Of a stretch of 64,000 nucleotides of DNA, positions 16,391 to 24,744 are shown piece by piece (the stretch's first letter is position 1; each line of letters begins with the position of its first letter). The notes beneath the pieces are model-generated. The model was not told the origin of the DNA and did not search any database. It saw nothing but the letters and a program-made list of their open reading frames with translations. Source of the stretch: Pedobacter sp. BS3 (GTDB lineage: Bacteria; Bacteroidota; Bacteroidia; Sphingobacteriales; Sphingobacteriaceae); assembly GCF_008274585.1 (NCBI RefSeq), contig NZ_VTRT01000007.1:124001-188000 (forward strand). The letters are read 5' to 3'. The translations under genes were made by a program, and so were the position numbers.

Positions 16391-18223
16391 ATGACCCTGA
16401 GTTATATTGATATTGCTATCATTTTCGCCTACATCATTGGCATTCTGTTATTGGGATTTTACATTTCGCGTAAAGCCTCAAAAGACCTGCAGTCTTATTT
16501 CCTTGGCGGAAATAAGATGAAATGGTACTACCTGGGGCTAAGCAACGCCTCAGGCATGTTTGATACCTCCGGCACCATGTGGACGGTAAGCATCCTGTTT
16601 ATTTATGGTTTGAAAAGTGCCTGGATACCCTGGCTTTGGCCGGTGTGGAACCAGGTATTTATTTTCGTATATCTGGCTATCTGGATGCGCCGTTCCGGTG
16701 TGATGACCGGGGCGCAGTGGATAACCTTCCGCTTTGGCGATGGCCGGGGCGCCAAGCTGTCGCATATCATTATCGTGATTTTCGCGGTAATCAGTGTGAT
16801 CGGTTTTATTGCGTATTTCTTTGAAGGAATTGGTAAGTATTGCACCTCCATTCTCCCGTGGGATCTATCGCTCAATATTGCAGGCTGGCAGCTGTCATCC
16901 GAAAAGGTGTATGCCCTGATCGTTTGCCTGCTTACTACGCTTTATACCGTAAAAGGCGGCATGTACAGTGTGGTAGCTACCGAAGTGCTGCAGTTCATCA
17001 TCATGACCATTTCCTGCTTTGCCATCGGGTACATTGCCTATACATCGGTTACCGCCGAGCAGATACATGCTGCAGTTCCGGCAGGATGGAGCGAGCTGTT
17101 GTTCAACTGGAAGCTCAACCTCGACTGGAGTACAACCTCGCTTCCCAATGTGAATGATAAAATTGCTGCGGACGGGTTTGGTCTTTTTGGAGCTTTGTTT
17201 ATGATGATGCTGTTTAAGGGAATCTTTGCATCCATTGCCGGTCCGGTTCCCAGTTACGATATGCAGCGGGTGTTATCGGCCCGTACGCCTTCCGAAGCGG
17301 CAAAAATGAGTTTCAGTACCATCTTTGTGATGTACATTCCCCGTTACCTGATGGTAGCTTCGTTCGCGGTGCTTGGCCTGGTATACCTGGGGCCTGAAAT
17401 GGGTAAAATGGGCAGCAATATCGACTTTGAAAAAGTATTGCCATTATCCATCAATCGCTTCATACCCGTAGGGTTAAAAGGCCTGGTGCTCGCCGGATTC
17501 CTCTCGGCATTTATGGGCACATTTTCTGCCTTTGTAAATGCGGCGCCCGCTTACATTGTAAACGATATTTATAAAAAATACATTAACCCGCATGCTCCGA
17601 ACAAAAAATATATCCGGTTAAGCGTTATCTCATCCGTTTTACTGGTACTGGTAGGTATTGTGTTCGGGTTCAATGCGGCTTCGTTAAACAAGCTCACCTT
17701 GTGGCTAACATCGGCGCTCTACGGCGGATATGTAGCAGCCAACGTGCTGAAATGGGTATGGTGGCGCTTTACCGGTAACGGATACTTCTGGGGGATGCTG
17801 TTTGGATTGATTGCATCAACCGCCAAGCTGTTTTTCTTCCCCGGTATTGTAGATATTTATGTATTCCCTGTTATCCTCCTGATTTCCCTTGCCGGCTGTA
17901 TCATCGGTACGTATGTGGAACCCTTGCCTAACCGCGAAGCCGTAAAAGATTTTTACCGGAAAACCCGTCCATGGGGATTCTGGGGGCCAATTAAGGCCGA
18001 AGTAATGGCCGAAGATCCGTCATTTATCCCCAATAAAGATTTTAAGCGGGATATGAGCAATATCATTGCCGGTATTATCTGGCAAATGGCGCAAGTAGTC
18101 ATTCCGATCTATTTCATGATCCGTGAGAATGCACAGCTGATGATCTGGGCAATTGTGTTGGTGCTGACCAGTGCCTGGCTTAAAAAATTCTGGTGGGACA
18201 AGCTGAAGGAAGCGGACGCTTAA
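16391..18223 (+). CDS. Sodium:solute symporter (SSS family)
   Basis: SSS transporters move sugars, sialic acids or related solutes inward with Na+. The start at ATG 16391 removes a polar 21-residue extension that overlaps the previous gene and leaves a proper first membrane helix (YIDIAIIFAYIIGILLLGFYI). The 610-residue protein has about 13-14 membrane segments. Family landmarks are SYFLGGNKMKWYYLGLSNASG in the first helices, TLYTVKGGMYSVVATEVLQF, and a late GLVLAGFLSAFMGTFSAFVN helix, which corresponds to the Na+-site region. A long hydrophilic loop (about residues 525-570) precedes the last helices. It probably carries the monosaccharide released in the periplasm into the cytoplasm for the AGE epimerase encoded downstream. 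Confidence 0.92.
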   Translation: MTLSYIDIAIIFAYIIGILLLGFYISRKASKDLQSYFLGGNKMKWYYLGLSNASGMFDTSGTMWTVSILFIYGLKSAWIPWLWPVWNQVFIFVYLAIWMRRSGVMTGAQWITFRFGDGRGAKLSHIIIVIFAVISVIGFIAYFFEGIGKYCTSILPWDLSLNIAGWQLSSEKVYALIVCLLTTLYTVKGGMYSVVATEVLQFIIMTISCFAIGYIAYTSVTAEQIHAAVPAGWSELLFNWKLNLDWSTTSLPNVNDKIAADGFGLFGALFMMMLFKGIFASIAGPVPSYDMQRVLSARTPSEAAKMSFSTIFVMYIPRYLMVASFAVLGLVYLGPEMGKMGSNIDFEKVLPLSINRFIPVGLKGLVLAGFLSAFMGTFSAFVNAAPAYIVNDIYKKYINPHAPNKKYIRLSVISSVLLVLVGIVFGFNAASLNKLTLWLTSALYGGYVAANVLKWVWWRFTGNGYFWGMLFGLIASTAKLFFFPGIVDIYVFPVILLISLAGCIIGTYVEPLPNREAVKDFYRKTRPWGFWGPIKAEVMAEDPSFIPNKDFKRDMSNIIAGIIWQMAQVVIPIYFMIRENAQLMIWAIVLVLTSAWLKKFWWDKLKEADA

Positions 18224-18236
18224 AAGTTGAAAGTAG

Positions 18237-18914
18237 ATGAAGTACTATAAAATTAACCTGTTATTGTTGTTCCTGGGTCTTTCATCGGCTTACGGACAAA
18301 ATGTAGCCATCGACAGCAGTTACGCTAACAGCCATTATAAGCAACGGCTTGATTTTTTCCGGCAAATGCCCAATCAGAAAAAAGAGATCGTTTTTCTGGG
18401 TAACAGCATTACCGAAGGCGGTAAATGGCAGGAACTGGTGCCGCTTAAGCATGTAATAAACCGCGGAATCAGCGGCGACGTTACGTATGGCGTAATAGCT
18501 CGCCTGGATGAGGTGCTGGCTTCAAAGCCTGCTAAAATATTCCTGTTAATCGGTGTTAATGATATGAAACGGGGTATCCCGAACGAAATTATAGCAGCCA
18601 ATTATTTGCGTATCATCAAGATCGTTCAGTCGCAATCGCCCCGTACTAAGCTCTTTATGCAAAGCGTACTTCCGGTAAATCAGGCCATGCTTCCGGCATC
18701 GTATGCCCAGGTAACCAATGAGAAGATCAACGATCTGAATAACCGGTTAAAACTGCTTTGCGATACCTACAAGCTTAAGTATATTGATTTACACCCGGCT
18801 TTTGAGAACGCTCAGGGCGAAATGCGGAAAGAGCTAACGCTCGATGGCTTGCATCTTCGTTCCGCATCCTATATCCTTTGGGCCGATTATCTCCGGAAAA
18901 TTCATGCTATTTAA
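18237..18914 (+). CDS. Secreted SGNH/GDSL hydrolase (first of a tandem pair)
   Basis: SGNH hydrolases remove acyl groups, commonly O-acetyl groups from glycans. The 225-residue protein has a signal peptide (to about AYGQ) and all four blocks: nucleophile Ser in FLGNSITEGG, Gly in NRGISGD, Asn in LIGVNDMKRG, and the Asp-x-x-His dyad in TLDGLHLRSASY. It is followed after one base by a second SGNH gene of the same layout, so the pair arose by duplication. Within this operon, sugar O-deacetylation is the likely job; this is inference from context. Confidence 0.9.
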   Translation: MKYYKINLLLLFLGLSSAYGQNVAIDSSYANSHYKQRLDFFRQMPNQKKEIVFLGNSITEGGKWQELVPLKHVINRGISGDVTYGVIARLDEVLASKPAKIFLLIGVNDMKRGIPNEIIAANYLRIIKIVQSQSPRTKLFMQSVLPVNQAMLPASYAQVTNEKINDLNNRLKLLCDTYKLKYIDLHPAFENAQGEMRKELTLDGLHLRSASYILWADYLRKIHAI

Positions 18915-18915
18915 A

Positions 18916-19608
18916 ATGAAAGCAGCAAACAGATCCATCCTTGTTTTTCTTCTGGCAGGTAGCCTGACGCAGCTTGACGCACAAACCGTCACTAAAATAG
19001 ATAGTAATTACGCCAACTATTATTATCAACAACGGGTAGAGTATTTTAACAAGATGCCTCACCAAAAAAACGAAGTTGTTTTTCTCGGCAACAGCATTAC
19101 TGAGCGTGGCGAATGGCAGGAGATCCTTTCGGGATATAAATATCCTATAGTAAATCGTGGCGTTGGTGGCGATAACTCCTTTGGCATACTGGCCCGTATG
19201 GACGAGATTCTGGCAGCCAAACCGAGGGCAATATTCCTGATGGATGGTATTAACGATCAGTTCAGAAAATTGCCCTACGACGTTAGTATCAACAACTATA
19301 AACGGATCATTGAAAAAATAAAACGCCAGTCGCCTGAGACTAAAATTTATATCGAAAGCGCATTACCCATCAACGAGGATATGACTAAAGAGCCATACAC
19401 TAAAGGCCGTAATGTGCTGGTTCCCGGCTTAAACGAACGTATCAGGCAATTGGCAGAGCAGGAACATATCACTTTTATTGACATCTGCCCCTTGTTCCAG
19501 GATGAGCAGGGAAAGCTTAAAAAAGAAGTGACGCCTGATGGCGTTCACCTGGTTCCTTCGGCATACATTACCTGGGTTGAATTCCTGAAAAACAAACATT
19601 ATTTATAG
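18916..19608 (+). CDS. Secreted SGNH/GDSL hydrolase (second of a tandem pair)
   Basis: ATG 18916 is chosen because it sits one base after the preceding stop and opens directly into a signal peptide (ANRSILVFLLAGSLTQLDAQ). ATG 18904 would overlap the previous gene. The 230-residue protein carries all SGNH blocks: Ser in FLGNSITERG, Gly in NRGVGGDNSF, Asn in MDGINDQFRK, and the Asp/His pair in PDGVHLVPSAY. It matches the upstream gene along its whole length (both have YANxxYxQRxxxFxxMPxQK) but has diverged, notably IGVND versus DGIND in block III. This suggests related but different acyl substrates. Confidence 0.9.
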   Translation: MKAANRSILVFLLAGSLTQLDAQTVTKIDSNYANYYYQQRVEYFNKMPHQKNEVVFLGNSITERGEWQEILSGYKYPIVNRGVGGDNSFGILARMDEILAAKPRAIFLMDGINDQFRKLPYDVSINNYKRIIEKIKRQSPETKIYIESALPINEDMTKEPYTKGRNVLVPGLNERIRQLAEQEHITFIDICPLFQDEQGKLKKEVTPDGVHLVPSAYITWVEFLKNKHYL

Positions 19609-19614
19609 AAACTG

Positions 19615-20547
19615 ATGAAGATAACCGGAACATTTATAGACGAGATTTCACACGATATACCGCACCAAAATTGGGGTGCAAAAGAGTGGGACCGGGATTT
19701 TGCGCACATGCAGGCAATCGGCATCGATACCGTTATTCTCATCCGCAGCGGCTATCGCCGGTTTATTACCTATCCGTCGGCCTACCTGCAAAAACAATTT
19801 GGCTGTTACGAGCCGCCCGTTGATCTGGTAGCGCTTTTTCTACAACTGGCAGATAAATACGGTATGAAATTCTATTTCGGCTTGTACGACAGCGGCCATT
19901 ACTGGGATACCGGGAATCTGCAAAATGAAATTGATTCCAATCGCTATGTTATCGATGAAGTATGGAAGCAATACGGACATTACAAAAGCTTTGGCGGCTG
20001 GTACCTCAGCATGGAGATTAGCAGGCGTACAAAAGGAGCAACCGAAGCTTTCAGGACGCTGGGCGAGCAGTGTAAAGGAGTAAGCGGAGGGTTGCCCACC
20101 TTAATATCGCCCTGGATAGATGGTAAAAAGGCCGTGATGGCAGCCTCGGGTCAGCTTACCAAAGAGGACGCGGTTTCCATACAGGAGCATGAAAAGGAGT
20201 GGAGCGAAATATTCAGCGGCATTCAGGGTGCTGTAGACGCCGTTGCCTTCCAGGATGGTCATATCGATTACCATGAACTGGATGATTTTTTTGCCGTGAA
20301 CAAGCAAATGGCCGATCGCTATGGTCTTCAATGCTGGACCAACGCCGAATCCTTCGACCGGGATATGCCCATTAAATTCCTGCCCATCAAATTTGAAAAA
20401 CTACGGCTCAAGCTCGAAGCAGCCCGCCGTGCGGGGTACGATAAAGCGATAACCTTTGAATTTTCGCACTTCATGAGTCCACAGTCTGCTTACCTGCAGG
20501 CCGGCCACCTGTACAATCGCTACCGCGAATACATAGATACCTTATAA
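19615..20547 (+). CDS. DUF4434 family protein, glycoside-hydrolase-like TIM barrel
   Basis: The 310-residue protein starts directly with the DUF4434 text MKITGTFIDEISHDIPHQNW, followed by DFAHMQAIGIDTVILIRSGY. It has no signal peptide, so it appears cytoplasmic. Strand-end acidic residues typical of a hydrolase barrel are visible (GGWYLSMEIS, AVAFQDGHIDYHE, CWTNAESFD, AITFEFSHFM). The family is related to glycoside-hydrolase barrels, but I know of no firmly shown reaction. It lies 6 bases after the SGNH pair and 17 before the AGE epimerase, so it may cut imported oligosaccharides inside the cell. It is the only glycosidase-like barrel in the operon. Confidence 0.8.
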   Translation: MKITGTFIDEISHDIPHQNWGAKEWDRDFAHMQAIGIDTVILIRSGYRRFITYPSAYLQKQFGCYEPPVDLVALFLQLADKYGMKFYFGLYDSGHYWDTGNLQNEIDSNRYVIDEVWKQYGHYKSFGGWYLSMEISRRTKGATEAFRTLGEQCKGVSGGLPTLISPWIDGKKAVMAASGQLTKEDAVSIQEHEKEWSEIFSGIQGAVDAVAFQDGHIDYHELDDFFAVNKQMADRYGLQCWTNAESFDRDMPIKFLPIKFEKLRLKLEAARRAGYDKAITFEFSHFMSPQSAYLQAGHLYNRYREYIDTL

Positions 20548-20564
20548 GAACATTAAAACCGGAG

Positions 20565-21746
20565 ATGAAATACGACGAGATATACAAAAAAGAGTTACTG
20601 GAAAGTGTGATCCCCTTTTGGGAGAAAAATAGCATTGATAAAGAAAAGGGTGGTTTTGTTACCTGCCTTGACCGCGAAGGAAATGTGTTTGATACCGATA
20701 AATTCATGTGGCTGCAAGGACGCCAGGTGTGGACATTCGCTATGCTGTACAACCAGGTGGAGGCCCGCGAGCAATGGCTTAATATCGCGGAGCATGGAGC
20801 AACTTTTATGAAAGAATACGGTCGCGATGAGTATGGCGACTGGTATTTTTCGCTTACGCGGGATGGTAGCCCGTTGGTACAACCCTACAATATCTTCTCA
20901 GATTGCTTTGCCGCGATGGGCTTTGGCGCTTTGTACAAGGCAAACCCCAAAGATGAATATGCTGATATTGCCCGTACAACATTTGAGCGTATCCTCGCCC
21001 GCCGCGATAACCCCAAAGGAAAATACAACAAGGCATATCCCGGTACACGTTCGCTGAAGAATTTTGCGCTGCCTATGATCTTGAGTAATCTTTCGCTCGA
21101 AATTGAGCATATTCTGGATAAGCAGCTGGTTGATGATCTGCTGCACAATGTTATCCACGAAGTGATGGATGTGTTTTATCATCCCGAGAGCGGTTTGATA
21201 CTGGAAAATGTAAACCTTGACGGAAGTTTTTCCGATACCTTCGATGGGCGTTTGCTCAACCCGGGCCACACTATCGAGGCCATGTGGTTTATCATGGACT
21301 TGGCTGTACGCATCAACGATAAAGCACTTCTAGATAAAACCATACAAATTGCATTAAATGCCCTGGAAAAAGGCTGGGATAAAATACATGGTGGCATTCT
21401 TTATTTCCTGGATATTAAGGATAAACCACCCCTGCAGCTGGAATGGGATCAGAAACTCTGGTGGGTACATGCCGAAGCATTGGTTTGTATGGCTAAAGCC
21501 TGGCAGTTAACCGGGAATATGCAGTGTTATCAATGGTTTGAGAAACTACACGAATATACCTGGAATCATTTCAGGGATGAGCAGTTTGGCGAATGGTTTG
21601 GTTACCTGAACCGGCAGGGGCAGCCTTTGCTAACATTGAAAGGTGGTAAGTGGAAGGGATGTTTCCATGTTCCACGGGCCTTGTACCAGGTATGGAAAAC
21701 GCTGGAAAACAAAGCTGTGCCGTTGAATAATGTTCAGGCGGTTTAA
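20565..21746 (+). CDS. AGE-family epimerase/isomerase (N-acylglucosamine 2-epimerase type)
   Basis: AGE-fold enzymes interconvert C2 epimers (GlcNAc/ManNAc, cellobiose, mannobiose) or aldose/ketose sugars through a ring-opened enediol. The 393-residue, (alpha/alpha)6-barrel-type protein keeps the expected active-site positions: Arg53 (QGRQVW), His235 (PGHTIEAMW), His302 (VHAEAL) and His368 (CFHVPRALY). No signal peptide is present, so it works in the cytoplasm on imported sugar. It is the last gene of the operon, followed by a terminator-like hairpin. Whether it acts on free N-acyl sugars or on disaccharides cannot be decided here. The ROK and NAGPA neighbours favour an amino sugar. Confidence 0.9.
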   Translation: MKYDEIYKKELLESVIPFWEKNSIDKEKGGFVTCLDREGNVFDTDKFMWLQGRQVWTFAMLYNQVEAREQWLNIAEHGATFMKEYGRDEYGDWYFSLTRDGSPLVQPYNIFSDCFAAMGFGALYKANPKDEYADIARTTFERILARRDNPKGKYNKAYPGTRSLKNFALPMILSNLSLEIEHILDKQLVDDLLHNVIHEVMDVFYHPESGLILENVNLDGSFSDTFDGRLLNPGHTIEAMWFIMDLAVRINDKALLDKTIQIALNALEKGWDKIHGGILYFLDIKDKPPLQLEWDQKLWWVHAEALVCMAKAWQLTGNMQCYQWFEKLHEYTWNHFRDEQFGEWFGYLNRQGQPLLTLKGGKWKGCFHVPRALYQVWKTLENKAVPLNNVQAV

Positions 21747-21768
21747 TTGCAGCTTAGAACATTATATT

Positions 21769-21801
21769 ATCCGTAGAGTTCCAAAGGACTCTGCGGATTT
21801 A
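21769..21801. terminator. Intrinsic terminator between convergent operon and kinase gene
   Basis: An 11-bp stem (21769-21779 with 21788-21798, one T-G wobble) and an 8-base loop are followed by TTTA on the plus strand. It lies 22 bases after the AGE epimerase stop and before the end of the convergent histidine kinase. It can end the sugar operon and, read on the other strand, the kinase transcript. Confidence 0.65.
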
Positions 21802-21862
21802 GGTGTAAGAGCCTGTTTATGAAATTTCAAGGCCCTAACTATACTTACCTGCTGCCAAATAA

Positions 21863-24343
21863 CTAAACATGCAATAGTGTAAGCTGTTTTTCTGCCACGG
21901 CAAGCAGTTCTTCCAGTTCATGAGTAAGTTGCTGGGTGCCATCTGCTATAGTTTGTGATAGTACAGGCTGATGCTCCAGCTTAATTTCAAGCTCCCGGAA
22001 ACCGGCTGCCAAATCCTTGTATCCGGCCTGGGCAATACGTCCGGCAAGACGGTGCATTAATAAGGAACATTCCGGGGCATTTTTATCAGCAAGTGCTTTT
22101 TGCAGGGAGGCAATATCAGCATAACAATCTTCAATGAACGATTGTAAAATAATAAGCAGTTGCTCATTGTCGCCCATCGTCATCTTTTCAAAAGCCTGTA
22201 TGCTGAACAGCTCATCGGGGTTGTCTGTCTGGGCATAATTGTTAAGCAATTGAATAAGGTCCGCTTCTTTGAACGGTTTGAGTAGAAGTCCGTCAAAACC
22301 TTGCTGTAAAATAGCTTCGCGTTCATCTGGCAAAGCCTGGGCGGTGAGCGCTACAATTTTTACATCAGCAGGAATTTGGGCCCGGAGCGCTTTATTCAAT
22401 TCTGTTCCGCTTATTCCCGGCATGCGCATATCCATTAATACCAGTTTAACAGCATTGTCCCAGGGGGCGGCCAATAGTGCATTTCCATCAGCGAAAGCTT
22501 CAAAGTTAACCTGGTATTTTTCCAGTATAGAGGCGCATAACTGTAAGATAAAACGGTCGTCATCTACCACCCAAACTTTATGTTGAAACTGGTTTTGCTG
22601 CACTGAACTGCTTGTATCTGCCACAGGCTCGTGTGATATGGGGAATGCCAGGTGTACGGTAAAAACCGAGCCATGCTTAGGGCGGCTGTTAACCTGTATT
22701 GTTCCCTGCTGACCTTCAACCAGCGATTGCACTATAGCCAGTCCAAGTCCGGTGCCGCTGGTTGTAGTGGTATCGACACGCTCAAACGGGTGGAAAATAC
22801 GCTTCAGGTCTTTTTCTTCAATACCGGGGCCGGTATCGGTAACCCTGAAAGAAAAGTCGGCCGAATCTCCTGTTTGTTTAGCCATGGCAGACAGCGTAAC
22901 CTGGCCTTTCTCTGTAAATTTTATAGCATTTCCGGTCAGGTTAAATAAAACCTGTTTCAGCCGGAAGGCATCGCCGTAGAGAACGGAGCATGCGGCAGGA
23001 ATAGTTGTTTTTAGCGTAAATGCCAGCGATTTTTTTTCTGCCTGCGGACGCAGCACGGCTACAATTTCCTGTAAAAGCAGGTTAATATCAAAGGCTTTGG
23101 GAGTGAACGTAAACTTACCGGAAATAATGCGGCTGTAATCGAGCACCTCGTTAGCAATGTGCAGCAAGTGGTTTGACGATTGGTAAATGGCATCAATGTT
23201 ATCCCGCTGCGGGTGCTTCTGGTTGTGGATAAGCTCGGCATAGCCGATGATGGATTGCAGCGGAGTGCGAATTTCATGGCTCATGTTGGAGAGGAAACGC
23301 TGTTTGGCGGCCGCGTGATACTCTGCTTCTTCCTTTGCCTGTTCTAACTGTTTGCGGTAGAGGTTGCTCCGCGAAATATCCGTAAGGATAAAATAAATCA
23401 ATGCAGCCATCATAACCAGGAACAGGATGGCAATAAAACTGATGCGCTCAACACTGTCGTTCACCACAGATTTAGCCTGGGCGTTATTGCGTTCCATCTG
23501 GTAAACCACTTCCTTCTGCACTTCCTGCAATAATGTGAGCATTTGTCCGGTAAGCTCATTGCTGACATTAGCTAAAGCGATTTCGCGGTTAATAAACTGG
23601 TTTCGCCTTAAATTCTGGTCATGCTGAAGCTGATTGACCAACTGTTCAATCTTATGGGTAAAACTATCCTGCTGGGCACGGGTCAGTGTATCAACCGTCA
23701 GGTTTATTTCTTCGCGTACAATCTGCTTTTTTAGTGAATCGGGAACAGCGGTTTTCTTCTTACCGAATATTTTCTCAAACAGGCTCCGGGTATCTGTTTC
23801 TCTGGTTGGAATAATGGTAGTGGTTGATGTTTTATGCTCAACGGTAGAGACGGTGCTGTCAATTTGGGCCGAGCCTTGCGCTATTAATCCCGAAAGCGAT
23901 TTAACCTGGTCTGAAAACACCTGACTGTTTACCAGACCTTGGCGCACCTTGAGATAATTCGTGAAAAGGCGGTCGCGTTCGGTCAAAATGATCTTCATGG
24001 AATCAATGCGCCCGGCCTGCTGTGTGTTGTTTTTATATAAATCGCTGAGCGAATCCAACGTAAGCTGCAACGATTCCGACTCCTTGATAAAAGCTTTATA
24101 GGAGCCTTTTTTATTCAGTACCTGTGCCCGTTGCAATTGGTCAAGCCGGGTAAGGTCACTTGATATCTTGTTAACTAAACGCAGTTTTTCGTTAGGCGTA
24201 GAGATATTTTCAACCGTACTCAGCACTTTTTGAAATGTTCGCCGGCTTATCACTACAGCCAGCACCAAAGCCGTAACACTCACTACAAAGGCAATAATAA
24301 CTTTGCCTTTTGCCAAACGTACAAGCGGTTTTTTATAACTCAT
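21863..24343 (-). CDS. Hybrid sensor histidine kinase with receiver and HPt domains
   Basis: This 826-residue multi-step phosphorelay sensor has a first membrane helix at about 13-33 and a periplasmic, coiled-coil-rich sensor at about 35-298. A second helix lies at about 301-321. Then come HisKA with His356 (SNMSHEIRTPLQ) and HATPase (N box near GNAIKFTEKG, G boxes DTGPGI and GTGLGLAIV). The receiver has Asp594-596, phospho-acceptor Asp638 (LMDMRMP) and Lys689. A C-terminal HPt has His764 (LLMHRLAGRIAQAG). The sensor region has no PAS or two-component-regulator propeller, unlike the hybrid systems usual in Bacteroidota sugar loci. No output regulator gene is adjacent, so it looks like an orphan TorS/ArcB-type kinase. 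It converges with the sugar operon; a link to it is not shown. Confidence 0.93.
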   Translation of the reverse strand: MSYKKPLVRLAKGKVIIAFVVSVTALVLAVVISRRTFQKVLSTVENISTPNEKLRLVNKISSDLTRLDQLQRAQVLNKKGSYKAFIKESESLQLTLDSLSDLYKNNTQQAGRIDSMKIILTERDRLFTNYLKVRQGLVNSQVFSDQVKSLSGLIAQGSAQIDSTVSTVEHKTSTTTIIPTRETDTRSLFEKIFGKKKTAVPDSLKKQIVREEINLTVDTLTRAQQDSFTHKIEQLVNQLQHDQNLRRNQFINREIALANVSNELTGQMLTLLQEVQKEVVYQMERNNAQAKSVVNDSVERISFIAILFLVMMAALIYFILTDISRSNLYRKQLEQAKEEAEYHAAAKQRFLSNMSHEIRTPLQSIIGYAELIHNQKHPQRDNIDAIYQSSNHLLHIANEVLDYSRIISGKFTFTPKAFDINLLLQEIVAVLRPQAEKKSLAFTLKTTIPAACSVLYGDAFRLKQVLFNLTGNAIKFTEKGQVTLSAMAKQTGDSADFSFRVTDTGPGIEEKDLKRIFHPFERVDTTTTSGTGLGLAIVQSLVEGQQGTIQVNSRPKHGSVFTVHLAFPISHEPVADTSSSVQQNQFQHKVWVVDDDRFILQLCASILEKYQVNFEAFADGNALLAAPWDNAVKLVLMDMRMPGISGTELNKALRAQIPADVKIVALTAQALPDEREAILQQGFDGLLLKPFKEADLIQLLNNYAQTDNPDELFSIQAFEKMTMGDNEQLLIILQSFIEDCYADIASLQKALADKNAPECSLLMHRLAGRIAQAGYKDLAAGFRELEIKLEHQPVLSQTIADGTQQLTHELEELLAVAEKQLTLLHV

Positions 24344-24744
24344 GCTGGTGCTAAGTCAAAAGTAAAAATTCAAAATTAAAAACCTGTAATAGCCTTATAA
24401 TCAATAATGTAAAATATATTTATGTGTCGGTTTATAGTTGGCATGATGCTGGTTCTAATCGTGTAAGCAGCTTTTGTAAATATTTTTAAAACATACAAGT
24501 TTTACCATCGCCAAAACAAAATTGTCAAAAATAAGGCCTAAGTTTACAAGCCTTTTCTGCAAGAATATACAGCTTTACAGTATCGACAACCAATATATCT
24601 ATCAGGAACTAACAAATATACAACGTGAAAATCAGTATCAGTATTTTATCTGCTGTGTTATCCCTTGCGGGGTTGTGAGGATTAAGCTTGCAATGACCAT
24701 CAAATAACAGACAGGTTTTAAATAGATAGACAAAGTAATCATAA
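24344..24744. other. Intergenic region between kinase gene and arr-like gene
   Basis: This 401-base AT-rich spacer lies between divergent genes and should hold both promoters. A 61-codon ORF at 24522-24707 has no ribosome site or family resemblance and was not called. I see no strong hairpin or repeat. Confidence 0.4.

Noticed and set aside
5518-21746. Sialic-acid (nan) catabolic operon.
   Set aside because: An AGE epimerase, an esterase pair and a ROK regulator are suggestive, but there is no NanL/NanA lyase, no sialidase and no NanM-type mutarotase in the operon.
24522-24707. 61-codon plus-strand ORF between kinase and arr-like genes.
   Set aside because: No start context, low-complexity composition, no resemblance to a protein family.
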